This document shows, piece after piece, positions 34,178 to 46,655 of a stretch of 64,000 bases of DNA (position 1 is the first letter of the stretch; every line of letters starts with the position of its first letter). Source of the stretch: Xylogone sp. PMI_703. Lineage: Eukaryota > Ascomycota > Leotiomycetes. The stretch lies in assembly GCA_021399445.1 (NCBI GenBank), contig JAJTUQ010000010.1:558001-622000 (forward strand). The letters run 5' to 3'. The notes beneath the pieces are model-generated. The model was not told where the DNA came from, did not search any database, and saw only the letters and a list, made by a program, of their open reading frames with translations. The position numbers and the translations under genes are program-made.

Positions 34178-35920
34178 ATGAATGAGGTCATTAACAACCT
34201 TAAATCTCGAAGAATCCCTGTATTCACCGCCGGAGAAGCAGAATATGAGCGCTCCGTTGCTAATGCAAATCTCCTATACCGCTATGCGAGGCCCGATTGT
34301 GTTGTTCAGCCCAGTTCTGCCTCTCACGTCCAGAGGGTAGTTATAGAAGCAAAGCAACGAAACATAAAGATCACGATCAAAAATGGCGGTCATTCATATG
34401 CGGGATTCTCCACCGCCGAGAGAGGCTCTATTCTGCTAGATCTCTCAAGAATGAATCATGTCGAAATCAACAAGGAGAAGACTATTATTACAATCGAAGC
34501 CGGTGCGGTATGGGCACACGCATACAGACAATTGGTCAATAACCACCTCGATGGATATATCATCAATGGTGGTCGATGCCCCAGTGTTGGGGTGAGCGGT
34601 TTTATTTTGGGCGGAGGTCTCAGTCCGTTCACGCGAAGCTTTGGAATGGGATGTGATAGCTTGAAAGAGGCTAGCATTGTTACTGCCGATGGAGATCTTA
34701 TCACTGTGAAGGATAGCGATGACCCAAAGTCTGATAAAGGACGGTTATTCTGGGCGCTTCGCGGTGCTGGTGGAGGGAACTTTGGTGTAGTGGTTGAATT
34801 GAAGTTGTCCATTCACAGATTGCAGAAAGGGGGGGAGACCGTGGTAGCAGGGAGATACACCTGGACTCCAAAGCTAAATGAGATGGATCAGTTCATGGCC
34901 ACAATGAACGACTTTTATACGACTAACTGGCCAACTAACATCACTATTGACAGCACCTGGTTATGCGAGCTTTCTAAGACCGGGATTGAGCTTGAAGTTC
35001 GATTTCCTGTCTATCATGACGGAAGCAAGACTGAATTTGACAAGCTTATCGATAGAAATATAAAGCACCCAGAGTTAGCAAGGCAACTCAAGCGGCGATC
35101 ATTACCTGAGAAGTCCTCACGTTTCCTTCATGAGACACTCGTGGCTCAGTGGTCAGAGGAGACCCAAAAGGCTCTTCCCTCTAAAGCATCCTACAGGATC
35201 TACACTTCATTCGTCTTCAAGAACGATCGATCTGACTTCATCAAGATAACTTCGATCATTAGAGAAGATATGAAAGCTTTCAGAAGAGAATTTGTAGGGG
35301 AGCAGGGCCTCTTACAAGTGACATTTATTCATACTGGCGGAAAAGCAAGTGAGCTAAAACGCTCTGCCACAGCTTTTCGTTGGCGTGATGCTGTCTTCCA
35401 CGCATACATCATGATGGAGTGGAATGACAAATGGCTGGAGTACGAAATGAGAGGCTTTTGTCAGAAGCTCAAAGAGAAGTTGAGACCATTTTCTATGATG
35501 AATAGGGCGGCATTCATTAATTTCCCCGACGAGACTTTATCATCATCAAACACCCATGAGAGGGCATACTACGGCAATAATCGCCAGGAGCTGCAGCGTA
35601 TCAAGCAAATTTGGGATAAGGATGATTTCTTTGGCTGGGCCCAGGGAATCCGGCTTCCATCGACATTGAATGCAAGAGCGATGCAATCTGCGCCTTCAGC
35701 TAGAATGCTTGTTGAAAGCCGCAGCATTGACCAAGAAGATGAAATGCAGCCCATAAACGCTGAGGAAGCGTCCACGGAGACAGCGATGGATGAGCAAGGT
35801 TTGACAGATACAGTCGCCAAACAACAATGGGAGCAGTTTACTCCTCCTCCAGTGATGGACTTTATGGGAACCCCAGGATTCCCTTATACGGATTATCAAC
35901 TTCCAGGGATTTACCCGTGA
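34178..35920 (+). CDS. FAD-linked oxidoreductase (BBE-like, bicovalent flavin)
   Basis: A single-exon 580-aa protein; the first ATG is at 34178. The PP-loop/FAD_binding_4 domain spans ~35-210. H72 in NGGHSYAGFS and C134 in NGGRCPSVG are placed for bicovalent attachment of FAD (8-alpha-histidyl and 6-S-cysteinyl), as in berberine-bridge-like and oligosaccharide oxidases. WALRGAGGGNFGVV is the typical second FAD motif. The C-terminal BBE element is YYGNN..ELQ-IK-IWD, followed by an extension of ~75 residues rich in Glu/Ser that the family usually lacks. There is no signal peptide, unlike many secreted relatives, so an intracellular tailoring oxidation is more likely. The substrate is unknown. 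It begins the metabolic group that runs to about 49 kb. Confidence 0.9.
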   Translation: MNEVINNLKSRRIPVFTAGEAEYERSVANANLLYRYARPDCVVQPSSASHVQRVVIEAKQRNIKITIKNGGHSYAGFSTAERGSILLDLSRMNHVEINKEKTIITIEAGAVWAHAYRQLVNNHLDGYIINGGRCPSVGVSGFILGGGLSPFTRSFGMGCDSLKEASIVTADGDLITVKDSDDPKSDKGRLFWALRGAGGGNFGVVVELKLSIHRLQKGGETVVAGRYTWTPKLNEMDQFMATMNDFYTTNWPTNITIDSTWLCELSKTGIELEVRFPVYHDGSKTEFDKLIDRNIKHPELARQLKRRSLPEKSSRFLHETLVAQWSEETQKALPSKASYRIYTSFVFKNDRSDFIKITSIIREDMKAFRREFVGEQGLLQVTFIHTGGKASELKRSATAFRWRDAVFHAYIMMEWNDKWLEYEMRGFCQKLKEKLRPFSMMNRAAFINFPDETLSSSNTHERAYYGNNRQELQRIKQIWDKDDFFGWAQGIRLPSTLNARAMQSAPSARMLVESRSIDQEDEMQPINAEEASTETAMDEQGLTDTVAKQQWEQFTPPPVMDFMGTPGFPYTDYQLPGIYP

Positions 35921-36717
35921 AGTAATCGTTGCCTGAGCAAAATACTTGCGAGATAGAAAATCTGTTCTCAATACATTTTATTTTTGAATACGATTGATCC
36001 ATTTAACTGTGTATTGTATGACCAAGCCTTCATCGATCATAATTTTCACTTACTCAAAAGTCATCTCTTACATTGATCAATCTAATATGTAATTGATTCA
36101 CTCAAAGTAAAGGAGAACAGGATAATTCAGCTGGTGAGAGAAAGGGAGAGAATATAATTCAGATGCCTTTTAGTCTTAAGCAGATAAATATTTGCTTATG
36201 ATACGAGAGAGTCCAATAAGCGTCTGCGAGACGGTGGTCTATTCAAGATCCGTGAAGACGTGCCTCAGACCGAATGGACAGTTATGCGGAGGACAATACC
36301 AGTCACTTGAGGTTCGACTCGAACAAATATTGCTACAAGGCTTACGAAAGTGTATGGTAAATGCCTTGCTTGTTCAGTGGGACGGCGATCTCGCTCGACG
36401 AGTAGCAGTAGCCATGATACATGAGGATGCTTGGGATCAGGCGCAACCCAGGCGTAGATTAATCAAGCTTGGCTAATTAGGATACATCATTTGGCCAAAC
36501 ATTAAGTTGTGTTTGCAGGTAAGTAGTTAGACCATAGCTGTGAGGAAATTCCGCACAAGGCAAAATTTCAGGATCCTAATTGGATGGTGTAAAATGAAAG
36601 TTAAAGATGAGTAATATGTGCATATGTAAATAACAGATTTAATTCACTCCATCTGGCGTCGTTAGGTACAATTAACAACATGGAATTAGAGCTGTTGCAG
36701 TTTCACTACTTAAGCCA
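35921..36717. other. Convergent intergenic region with HET-like relic
   Basis: Between the oxidase and the convergent dehydrogenase-propeller gene. It contains the relic described separately at 36192-36476; the rest is AT-rich non-coding sequence. Confidence 0.4.
36192..36476 (+). pseudogene. Relic resembling the C-terminus of a HET-domain protein
   Basis: The last ~45 codons of this frame read QWDGDLARRVAV, then IHEDAW and a final IKLG. This is close to the conserved C-terminal pattern (EWDG-IAYR-G, HE-AW, LG) of fungal heterokaryon-incompatibility proteins as I remember it. No HET domain, introns or upstream coding region are visible, so it is probably a leftover gene end. The match rests on pattern memory only. 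Confidence 0.35.
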
Positions 36718-38875
36718 TCAAGTATAAGCAAGAGCGAGGCCCGTGAATGCGGACCCTGTATCACATATCTTCTCCTTGTTCTTTCCTTCCATATCTGTTC
36801 TATAAATAGCACCACCAAGGTCAGTAAAATAGATATGCTTGTTTGTCTTGTCGAGACGGAGCCCGATTGCCTAGCATGATCATCGGTTAGGACCTATCTA
36901 AGGTATAGAAAAGGAGTAATTTACCTCATGAAGATGCCTGGAGAGAATTTCGGGCTTTACTTCTTTATTGCCTTGTAGTGCAGCAGTGCTGACGTTGGCT
37001 CGATTAAGAGTATTTCCCAGAGGAAATTCCCCACGATCAGTCCAGTAAAGGATCTCGTTTTCAGCATCAATATCTAAATCAATAGGCTCTGGAAGGTTTT
37101 TGAGGATCAATTCAGTATCTGAGCGAGTGGAAGCATCTTCTCCTGCCGGGGTTGCGATTGCTGCCCTGAAGATGCGACCTCTTCCGGATTTGCTTGGACC
37201 CTTTTGGGACCAGTAAAATTTACCATGCAGAGGATCAACGCAGACACCAACACACTTTCCATGTCAGCAGAACTTTATAATATACAGAAACAGTTGTGTA
37301 CTTACCCACTTAGTTTCATCCTCCTTGTCTTGTAAGACATTGTGATCACCCGTTTGCACAAGTATTTCATGATCACTTCCATCAAAATTTGACCGATGGA
37401 CTCTCATACCTTCTCGATCACTAAAATAGAGTTTCTTGTTGACGTGATCAATGGAAAGCTGCTTCGGGGTATGAACCTCTCCTTTCTTAATGATTTCCCT
37501 GACATCCGAACCATCAAGCTCCGCTGACTGAATATGGCCGTCATTTTGAGACGGAATTCCCATGTTAGTCCAGAAGATGCGACCTGATGATAAGCTGATG
37601 TCAATACCATCAGGAGCCTCGAGGCCACTCATAAACTTCCTCATGTTCTGTCCATCTGCAGATACAATCCAGATAGATCCTGCCTGTATCATATCTTTCA
37701 AATTGGTGAACATTGCAGAATCCTCACCCAGTCCAATATCTAACACGTACAGTGTTGGGGCAGCAAGATTACTATGATGGTCTATACCATCTGTTTGTAC
37801 TTTTGTGGTGTGTCCGGGAGGATATAGCCCCCCTTTGCCTGACTTGGCACCTAGCTTTCCATTGCTGATGTAATTTGCTCGAAGGAAATCAACTGTGTTT
37901 GTCCCATCGAGATGACGCTCACGTATGTAATTATCCTCAATAGATGCAACTGTATCTAGCCCAACCGCATCCATCATGGCACATGGGCCCATGTTCGTTT
38001 TCCCAAACATTTCCATCTGTTTGTTTTCAATACCATTTAGTTCCAGGTAGTTCAAGGGTTTTGGGTTATATCTTGGAGCAGTCTTACTCACCCATAAACT
38101 GTCTAACTCTTCGGGGTCGCTTACTCCTTCAGCAAGGATGTTCAAGGTTTCACGTTTAACAGCTGCCCATAGACGATTGATGATGAAACTTAACCGGAGA
38201 AATAAGTTTTAGGGACTAATAAGATGTATCTTGAAACATACCCTGTAGATTCTTTTCGAGCAATAACAGGCAGGAGCCCGATGTCCTTGTGTCGCTCAAC
38301 CAAAACTTGAAAGACGCCTTCGTCTGTATATGTGCTGGTCATTAGTTCAACGATGCGGTTTCCTGGCGGCATCGTGTAGTGTACATTGAGAGATCGATGT
38401 TTAGCATCATCCGCTATAGATTTTACCATGAGACTCGACTTATAAGATGATGAGTTTGAGCCCAATATGCAATCGTGAGGGGCACTACGCGATAGCTCTT
38501 CGAAGGTTGTAATCTTGAGATCTAATTTCTCAGGAATTGCCTCAATCACGAACCAGGCATCAGAGACAGCCTCGACCAAATTGCTAGTTACCTTATAATT
38601 TCCAGGGCGTCGATTAGACGTCTTCAGAATTTGAGCAAAACTCGACACATTGTTGTCGATAAAAAGTGCTGCAGCTTTGAGCTGCTCCTCGCTCAGATCC
38701 CTTATTACCACATTATAACCTCCAGCAACCCACGAAGCAGCAATACGGCGACCTTATTATGTTAGCTCTGGCTATTGATACCTGCGAAGCACCGCAACAA
38801 GCTCATACCGAGAACACCGGCACCCAAAATTGCTAGAGGCCGACTATTAATCGCGAGTGACTGCCAATTTACCAT
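36718..38875 (-). CDS. 3-hydroxyacyl-CoA dehydrogenase fused to a YWTD-like beta-propeller
   Basis: Five exons (38875-38809, 38752-38242, 38188-37306, 37254-36925, 36870-36718; introns 51-56 bp) join in phase to about 647 aa. Residues ~14-192 are the NAD-binding Rossmann domain: the first intron splits GAGVLGRRIAASWVAGG, and the catalytic His lies in NVHYTMPPGN followed by VELM. Residues ~193-290 are the helical 3HCDH C-terminal domain (FIINRLWAAV-E, NMGPCAMMDAVGLDT, GKLGAKSGKGGLYPPG). Residues ~300-647 form a six-blade-like propeller with repeated L-Y/F-W-T/S-D motifs (GRIFWTN, KKLYFSDR, KFYWSQ, EILYWTDRG, HIYFTDLGG). The dehydrogenase part should oxidise a 3-hydroxyacyl-CoA or related hydroxy acid with NAD. 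The propeller may bind or hydrolyse a ligand. No peroxisomal signal ends the protein. Confidence 0.85.
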
Positions 38876-39728
38876 CTTGCGTGCAGTAATGTATGCCCTA
38901 TGCAGGTGTTGTTTTGATGAGGCCAATCCCTATTTGTGTGTATTTACACTTAAAGGAGAGGAGATACAATTAAATTTAGGGTAATAATGTCCCTGAGGCC
39001 TTTTGATCGGAATAGAATACCCAGAAATCCAAATCTCTAGACCGGTATTGATATAGTGGTGATTTGCTTTCTACTGTTTTCTCCAAAATTAGACCTACTT
39101 CGATATATCCCAGAATCAGTTCTCTATGTCAGACAAGATTAAAGTTAGCTGGTACCATTAAATTGGTGCAGTTTTGCATAACGTATCAAATCGCTAACCT
39201 CTAAAACTAGCGCGGGGTTATTCATCCGTGTACTGGAATTTTATGTGAGTATTAGTAGCTATTATCCACGTAATTCACACTTCTGAGAAACGTCATATTA
39301 AGTACTACCAATAACAAATACTCTTATGCATATATTTCAAACAGTGGTCATTGGATGGCCGAGAGTAAGTAAAAGGTGAAAAGTCTCTGACTAAGGCTTT
39401 GTTGACTAAGTTGATTTGCTGCAGAGCTTAACCAACATCGCCGGGCACACAGAAGCATCTGGTGCCCAAATGAAAATCAAGAATGGATAAATACATCCGC
39501 AGTTCTCTCATTAAACGATCGAATACAATGAGAACCCGTCCAACCTTCACATTGCTTAATAACGCATGTACATATCCGTCGTTGGCTTGCATTATAACAG
39601 GATTCAGCCAGGGCTGCATCTCTGGTATCTAGTTAAACTAAGATCTAGATATAAGACTACTAGATAGGCATGATACCTTCTCAGCGTAAAGCAATTTCGC
39701 TCTGATTACAAGTTTTAGGAACATAATC
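38876..39728. other. Divergent promoter region of dehydrogenase-propeller and P450 genes
   Basis: An 850-bp AT-rich intergenic stretch between divergent genes, presumably with a shared promoter. I recognise no operator or repeat. Confidence 0.45.
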
Positions 39729-42700
39729 ATGACGCCGATACCTTCACCTCCAGGTCTTCCCCTCGTTGGCAATGTCAGGGATATTGACCCCAGCGAACCG
39801 ACTGCTAGTCTCATGAGTCTGGCGGATCTATATGGTGAGCTTTTAATATCACCACTTCACATCTACTTTGTCCACTATTCCACTACACACTGGCATGAAC
39901 TAATTGTTATTATATCCCTGCTGACAAGGTAATTAGGTCCTATATTCTCTCTGAATATCCTCGGTACAAGACGCCTGTTCATCTCCTCTTATAAGCTATT
40001 CAATGAAGTGTGTGATGAATCTAGGTTTGAAAAGGCTATACAGGCTAGTCTTTATGAGTTACGAGACTTTGTGAAAGATGGATTGTTCACAGCTTACCCT
40101 GGAGAGCATAACTGGGAGATCGCTCATAGAACGTTGATGCCTGCTTTTGGACCGATGTCGATTAGAGGCATGTTCGGCGGTAAGCGCTCTATCCGCAATG
40201 CTCTTTTTGAGATTAACTTTCATAGAAATGCTTGATATTGCGGAACAACTAGTCCTCAAATGGGCTCGTTTTGGGCCCGAGAATAAGATTCACGTCACTA
40301 GTGATTTTACTCGTTTGACCCTTGACTCTATTGCGTTGTGTGTCTCTCTTATTTTCAACCAATATTATTAACATGAGCTGACATACTAAGATGTGCTATG
40401 GGAACACGGCTGAATTCCTTCTACATGGAAGAACTACACCCATACAGCTACGCAATGGCATCAGTGCTTACCGAAGCGGGATATAGGTCTCGACGCCCTC
40501 ACGCAGCCGACTATATCCTACGAGCTCGGAAGGCAAAGTGGGACGAAGATATAACTTATATGAGAGAACTTTCCAGGAGTTTAGTTGAAGAACGGCGGGC
40601 ACATCCTGTGGAGAAGAAAGATCTCTTGAATGCATTGATCAATAATCGAGACCCAAAAACTGGAGAGGGACTCAGTGATGATGCCATTATAAACAATATG
40701 AATACTTTCCTCATCGCAGGTCAGTACCTTTGGACGAAACCAGAAACAGTATAATGACTAGCATTTAGGACACGAGACTACAAGTGGCACCCTGTCATTT
40801 TTGTTTTACAATTTGCTGAAAAATCCAGATTGTTACTACAAACTTCAAAAGGAAGTAGATGATGTGGTGGGAAAGGAACCACTTAATATGGAGCATCTGA
40901 AGAACCTACCATACGTGAACGCATGCTTGCGTGAAACTCTCAGATTAAATCCACCACTACCGCAATTAGGGTTACGGCCTAAAGGAGAAAGTCCAACCGT
41001 GATTGGAGGGGAATATGAAGTGGCAGCTGGACAGAGCATAGTCAATATTATGGCCAAAATCCATCGTGACCCATCAGTATACGGTGAAGATGCGGAGGAT
41101 TTCAAACCGGAGAGGATGCTAGAAGAGAAATTTCGAGCTCTGCCCCCAAATGCATGGAAAGTGAGTGATCATTACATTCGTTTAATAATTAGTTATTTAC
41201 TGAAGATTATATTTAGCCTTTTGGAAATGGTGTTAGGGGGTGCATAGGTCGGCCCTTTGCTTGGCAGGAAATGCTCCTCGCTACAGCAATCCTAATGCAA
41301 AACTTCGATTTCTACCTTGATGATCCGTCTTACACTCTGCAGATAATTTCAACGGGGACAATAAAGCCAAAAGACTTCTATATGCGAGCCAAACTTCGTG
41401 ATCCAAATGGGCCTGTCCTATCCGGCAAAAAAGAAGCGCCTCCCGCAAATATCATCGCACCAAGCAAGGGAAAGACTGAGGAGAAAACGGAAAGTAGTGA
41501 TAAGAAGCCTAGCATGACAATACTATATGGATCGAATGCTGGGACGTGTCAATCACTAGCAGATTCCCTCTCAAGGACTGCAGCGGCGCATGGTTTTAGC
41601 ACTAATATATCCAGTCTTGATATGGCATCAGGAAATTTACCAAAGAGCCAGCCTGTTATCATCCTCACATCCAGCTACGAAGGAGAACCTCCAGATAATG
41701 CTGTCCAATTTACTTCCTGGTTGAAAAATCTCAAGGCAGATGATCTTTCAGGAGTCGAGTATGGCGTCTTCGGCTGTGGTAATCGTACGTTGCCAATACT
41801 CAAGAGTCGATTAGATTGCATTTTTGGCTAACAAAATGTTGAATAGATGACTGGCAGAATACATACCAGAAAGTACCAAAGATGTGTGATACTTTACTAG
41901 CCGAACGGGGTGCAGCACGACTAGTGCCGCGTGGTGAAGGGGATGCTGGGAACGGCGATGTTTATGAAGCATTTGATAAGTGGCAGGATGAGTTCCTTTG
42001 GCCGACTTTGGATAAGCGTTCAAATATACACTCTGTACCTTCTACTGGTGCTGGCGAAGGGCTCGACCTGACAATCACTACTCAATTGCGGACTTCATCC
42101 TTACGCCAAGAACTTTATGAAGCGGTTGTACTGGAGGCATCGCGTCTCACAAGCCCGGATGTGTCTCAAAAGCGTCATATCCAAATTCAGTTACCGAGTA
42201 ATATCTCTTATAAGTCTGGAGATTACTTGGCCGTTCTGCCGATGAACCCGGAGCTAAGCATCCGTCGTGCTTTGAAGCGATTTCACTTGTCATGGGATAC
42301 AATGGTAACTATATCGCCGGGGGCTACAACAATGCTTCCGACTGGATTTCCGGTCCCTGTATATGACATATTTTCATCATTCGTTGAATTGGCTCATCCA
42401 ATGAGAAGAAAGGTGATTACGCGTCAATCATAAGACAGTGTGGCAGTCTACTGATAATTTTAGGACCTTGAATCCCTTATTAGAACTGTTGCGAGCCCTC
42501 AGGCAAAGGAAGAGCTTCATAGGCTGCATGGTGATGCTTTTGAAGCCGAGGTAGTGGCAAACCGTATTAGTTTGTTGGATATGTTGGAAAGATACGAGGA
42601 GTCAACCTTAAGTTTAGGAGAGTTTCTAAACATGCTTCCACCTATGCACGTTCGACAGTACTCCATTTCCTCATCTCCATTATCAAGCCCCGACACATGC

Positions 42701-43327
42701 ACCCTCACATACACAGTTCTGGAATCAGCTGCATTACCAGGTCAACGACGATTCCAGGGCGTTGCCTCAAACTATCTCTCACGTCTTGAAAGTGGAGAGA
42801 AGATCTCCGTACAGGTAAAGCCCAGCAAATTCCATCTGCCACTTGACCTTCAAACACCACTGATAATGGTCTGCGCCGGTACTGGAATTGCCCCATTCCG
42901 CGCTTTCGTTGAGGAGAGAGCATTGCAGATTAAAGGTGGTCGGACACTTGGTCCTGCCCTTCTTTTCGTTGGATGCAACGCGTCTGGGCAAGATGATCTT
43001 TACAGAGAACAGTTTGATGAGTGGCAACGTATTGGTGCTGTGGATATACGGTACGCATTTACATTTATGCCAGAGAAGTCTCATGGCTGCAAATATGTTC
43101 AACATAGACTGTGGCATGATCGCAAAGATGCAGCAGACTTGTTTTCATCTGGAGGGAAAGTATATCTCTGCGGCAGTAGAGAAGTAGGTACCGCAGTATG
43201 TGACGCTCTTATGCAAATCTATAAAGAAGCACAAGAGCAGCGTGGGCAGCCCAGCACCGATGAGCAAGCAGCAGAATGGTTACGGGAGATAAAGCTGGAA
43301 CGCTTTGTGAGCGATGTCTTTACTTGA
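39729..43327 (+). CDS. CYP505-type self-sufficient cytochrome P450-reductase fusion
   Basis: Eight exons (39729-39834, 39937-40179, 40226-40337, 40391-40719, 40769-41160, 41217-41784, 41847-42412, 42464-43327) give about 1059 aa, the normal length for this family. P450 domain: I-helix AGHETT (G264-T268, split by an intron), EXXR in the helix CLRETLR, and the heme loop FGNGVRGCIGRPF with C403 as thiolate ligand. A short linker leads to the flavodoxin domain (YGSNAGT, TSSYEGEPPDNA, FGCGNHDW) and the FAD/NADPH reductase domain (RQYSISSSP, AGTGIAPFRAF, C-terminal DVFT). It has no membrane anchor. Relatives (P450foxy, P450 BM3) hydroxylate fatty acids near the omega end using NADPH; the substrate here is inferred by homology. 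Confidence 0.95.
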
Positions 43328-44275
43328 AATTGGCAATAGTCATCTATTCAACATCTCAATATCTCCGTTCCAATTATAAATTGGGGTTTCTACCCATCCC
43401 GGCCCCTTTGTTAGTGATGGTAATTATGCATAAATCCGAATGATAACTAGTAATATATGGCTTATTTGGCCACCTCATTTCCTACGACCGATCCCGAGCT
43501 TTCGGCTCCGACCTAGGAGATTACCTCACCATACTGTACTGTGCCTGTATACGGAATAGTTTACCATCATCGCTCCGAATCGTCTACTCCATATGGCGTT
43601 AACCAAGTTAGACTATTCGATCGTGCAGAGTGCTTACTCGGATCAATCGTTAACGCGCTGCACTTCCTAAATAATGTAGCATCAAAGAGACCTCTCCAAA
43701 TTCCTGTGAACTACCGTACCGTCCTTCCCCACCGTCAGCAGCGGCAAAGCAGGTACCTGCATCGTTAGATAATCATGCTGCTTATTTGGATCGCCAGGCT
43801 GGTTACAAGCATCCGAAAAGATACAAGCTTGCTACGCTCATATAAGGAAATGGTCCTTCCATAACCAGCTAGCGTTCTCGAAGCTCAGCTAACTACATCC
43901 GTACTGTGGTCGCTTATCACGGAATTCCCATTAGGGTTCGTGGTCATATTCACCCATGAACCACTCGCCTGGAATGATGACCTAAGTTCGGCACTCGGGC
44001 TTGAAGGTAGCTCCTGGTCTAGAGATAGTCGAGGCTTTCCACTGGGTGAGCATCGGGGATCTATTGGACGCAGGCGGTGTAAATGCTCTAGCTCAGGGAT
44101 CGTTAGCATTTAGGCAATCTGGATCCGATATATCATGGGTGACTTGCATGTAGTCATGATTTGCCTGGTCTATCGCCAGGATGTACTCTCTACATGTATT
44201 TAAGCTTCACTATGCCGAGTTTTATACTATATACCCTTCTACCGACGAACATTATACTGATTCGATATCTTAAAC
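43328..44275. other. Intergenic region, no supported gene
   Basis: About 950 bp. Short ORFs at 43541-43768 and 43885-44109 have no recognisable features. TATACC-like sequence lies close to the bZIP start. Confidence 0.45.
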
Positions 44276-46033
44276 ATGGCTTCTAGCGTAGACGAGAGCA
44301 TATCCGTAAAACGCCGCAAGTCTCCAGAAAGCTATGGACGTGCCAACTCTAGCAGTGAAAACAAAAGGTGGTTATCAGCTTCGAAGCTGAACCTCGCAAT
44401 ACGTACTTAACTACACAGCTTTCATTCATACTAATTGGGGCTTTAGGAGAATTCGGAATCGCCTCACCCAACAAGAATACCGCAAACGACAGGCAAACTA
44501 CATCAAGGATCTGGAGACACGACTTGAGACGGCATTCCGATCAGAAAGCGACAGGAATATTGAAGTTGCAAAGGAAAATCAGGCATTACGAAGGAAGCTA
44601 GCAGAATGCCACAAGAAGCTTGTTGGTATTCAAATATCGATGAGGTTCCTCACAACTTTAACTCGAAATCCACTTGACTTAGAGGTAAGAGACCCGGTGG
44701 CTTGAACTTGGCCATGACTTACTCTATCTCACGGTTTAGGATACAGATGATAAAGATATGAATATGGCTGACGAAGAACCTTTGACCAAACTAGCTTCGG
44801 CTTGTGGTGAGAAAGACCAGCAAGTGCGGAGTGAAAACGGAATATCTATGCCGGGGAATCCCTCGACTTCCGATGAAGGTTCATTACAAAAACTGGGGCT
44901 TTATTTTCCCGCTGATAACGAGTATATTCGAACACAGTATTGGCAAGTCTCGGAAATTTCGGCTCATTCAAGGCTAGTTGAGGCATCGATGACAGATATC
45001 CCGGTTCAAATGAAGGATTTGCTTACCGAAAGCTCGGCGGTAGACCAGGCCAGAACCGAAAGCTCGGCGGTAAATCAGGTCAGGACGCGCTCTATCTTGA
45101 GCGACCATCTAATTGCTATCGAGATATGTCTACGCGACAGGTTAATTAAATTATCGACAGTATTCCCTAATAACACAGATTGGTAGGGAATGCCGTCCTC
45201 TCTTAACTTTTTATAGTTTCTAACATCTGATACAACACAGTCTACCAAATATTATTCACACAATGTTATTTGGATTTCTGTCAATATCTTGGCCCGAGAT
45301 GGGTCCATGGTTTACATACACCGGAGCCCAACTCTATATTGCAAAAATGCTAGCATGGAAACTCGATAGGTCAATCTCGCGGTTCACTATGATACCAAAC
45401 TGCATGAAGCCAACTCACATTCAGCTCACATCCGTATATCCGGGCATCATTGATTGGGTTCCGTTCCCTCATATCCGCGATAGATTGATCTTATATCACA
45501 AAAATAATGCCAAACTAGACCAACTAGTGTACGACCTAACTACGTCTATTGTTATAGAAGCAGTTGCTTCACAGTTAGTTGAGGGCTATATGGGCAAGGT
45601 GTATGTTTCAGTATGGGACTTGATCAGAACGATGCAATTACGAGGCTTGACTGTCAACAGTAATGAGAGCGTGGGATCCAGGGATCCCAGCGACAGTAGT
45701 ACAGTCGGAGTTTCATTACCTGCACCTTCTTTGGAAAGTCTCTTTTGCTCTCGAGATTACGCTCTACAAGCTTTCAAGCTACTTAATGCCGACCGGGACG
45801 AGTCGGTATGGCGGGTTAACCCTCTCTTCTTCAGTCACTATCCCGAGCTATACGATCCTCAGTCACAGGATATGGCTATAGGCAATGCCCTTCCATTCTG
45901 GAATCAGCCCGCTTTCCTAACTCCAATACTCTTGGATGACGCTATCATGGAAAAATATAATGACCTAGCCTCCCAAACTGTTGATAGTTATTATTCGACA
46001 TCGTTATACGAGGGACTATCTTTATCTACATAG
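44276..46033 (+). CDS. bZIP transcription factor with DUF3425 domain
   Basis: Four exons (44276-44367, 44447-44684, 44740-45182, 45241-46033) encode about 521 aa. The basic region NKRRIRNRLTQQEYRKRQ (about residues 29-46) is created by splicing the first intron. It is followed by a leucine-zipper helix (YIKDLETRLE..NQALRRKL). The C-terminal half (~250-520) is the DUF3425 region found in fungal bZIP regulators, including LPNIIH..WPEMGP and repeated Trp/Tyr motifs. A 30-bp imperfect tandem duplication (45025-45084) repeats ten residues, TESSAVDQAR and TESSAVNQVR. It is nuclear and predicted to bind DNA as a dimer. It lies next to the P450 and may regulate it; this is positional inference. Confidence 0.9.
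45025..45084 (+). repeat. 30-bp tandem duplication within bZIP gene
   Basis: Two 30-bp units that differ at a few bases, in frame, each encoding a ten-residue Ser/Ala/Gln-rich segment between the bZIP and DUF3425 parts. Confidence 0.8.
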
Positions 46034-46655
46034 TAAAAGATAATACTAAATCCACTATTTTACTCGAGAATAAGCCAAGCAGCCTTGATTACGTGTCTCT
46101 TAAAAAGGAGGGAACTACTGTTCCATTTAGTTTACCTAAAATAGAATGATAGATGTCACATATGATAATATAGCTAGAGCCGGGCCGAGTATTTCATTCT
46201 GCCGGGTTCCTACGCACATACAGATGATTATGCCGTTTAAAAAAAAAAGATACACTGAGCCGGAGCGCGAGCGTCTTAAATTAAGTATGCCCATGAATCG
46301 TATAGACCAATTACATCGATGTAGTTTAAAATATTCCAGGTTCCTTGCCACAAATTAAGGCTAAAACAACCATGCAAGTGCTTACTGGGCCGACTGGGCG
46401 GAGCAGATGCTTGTTTCTTTACGCTAACATGAAATGGCCAAAAGCTAAAATTATTACGGCAGCATGCTTGGCCCACAAATAATTCCGGCCTTCCATTCAT
46501 CTACCGGTAGTTTCTTACGCTTGAAGGCCGGCCAGCGCAATACCGGTTACTAGCAGGAGCCAGATTTTCATCATTCCCTACCGCTCTATGACATTGCTCC
46601 GGGGTTTACTAAAATATAGATAATCCCAAGAGAGCAGTGGTGAAGAAGGATAATA
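46034..46655. other. Intergenic region, no supported gene
   Basis: About 620 bp of non-coding sequence between two co-oriented genes. Short overlapping ORFs on both strands show no domain. Confidence 0.45.
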
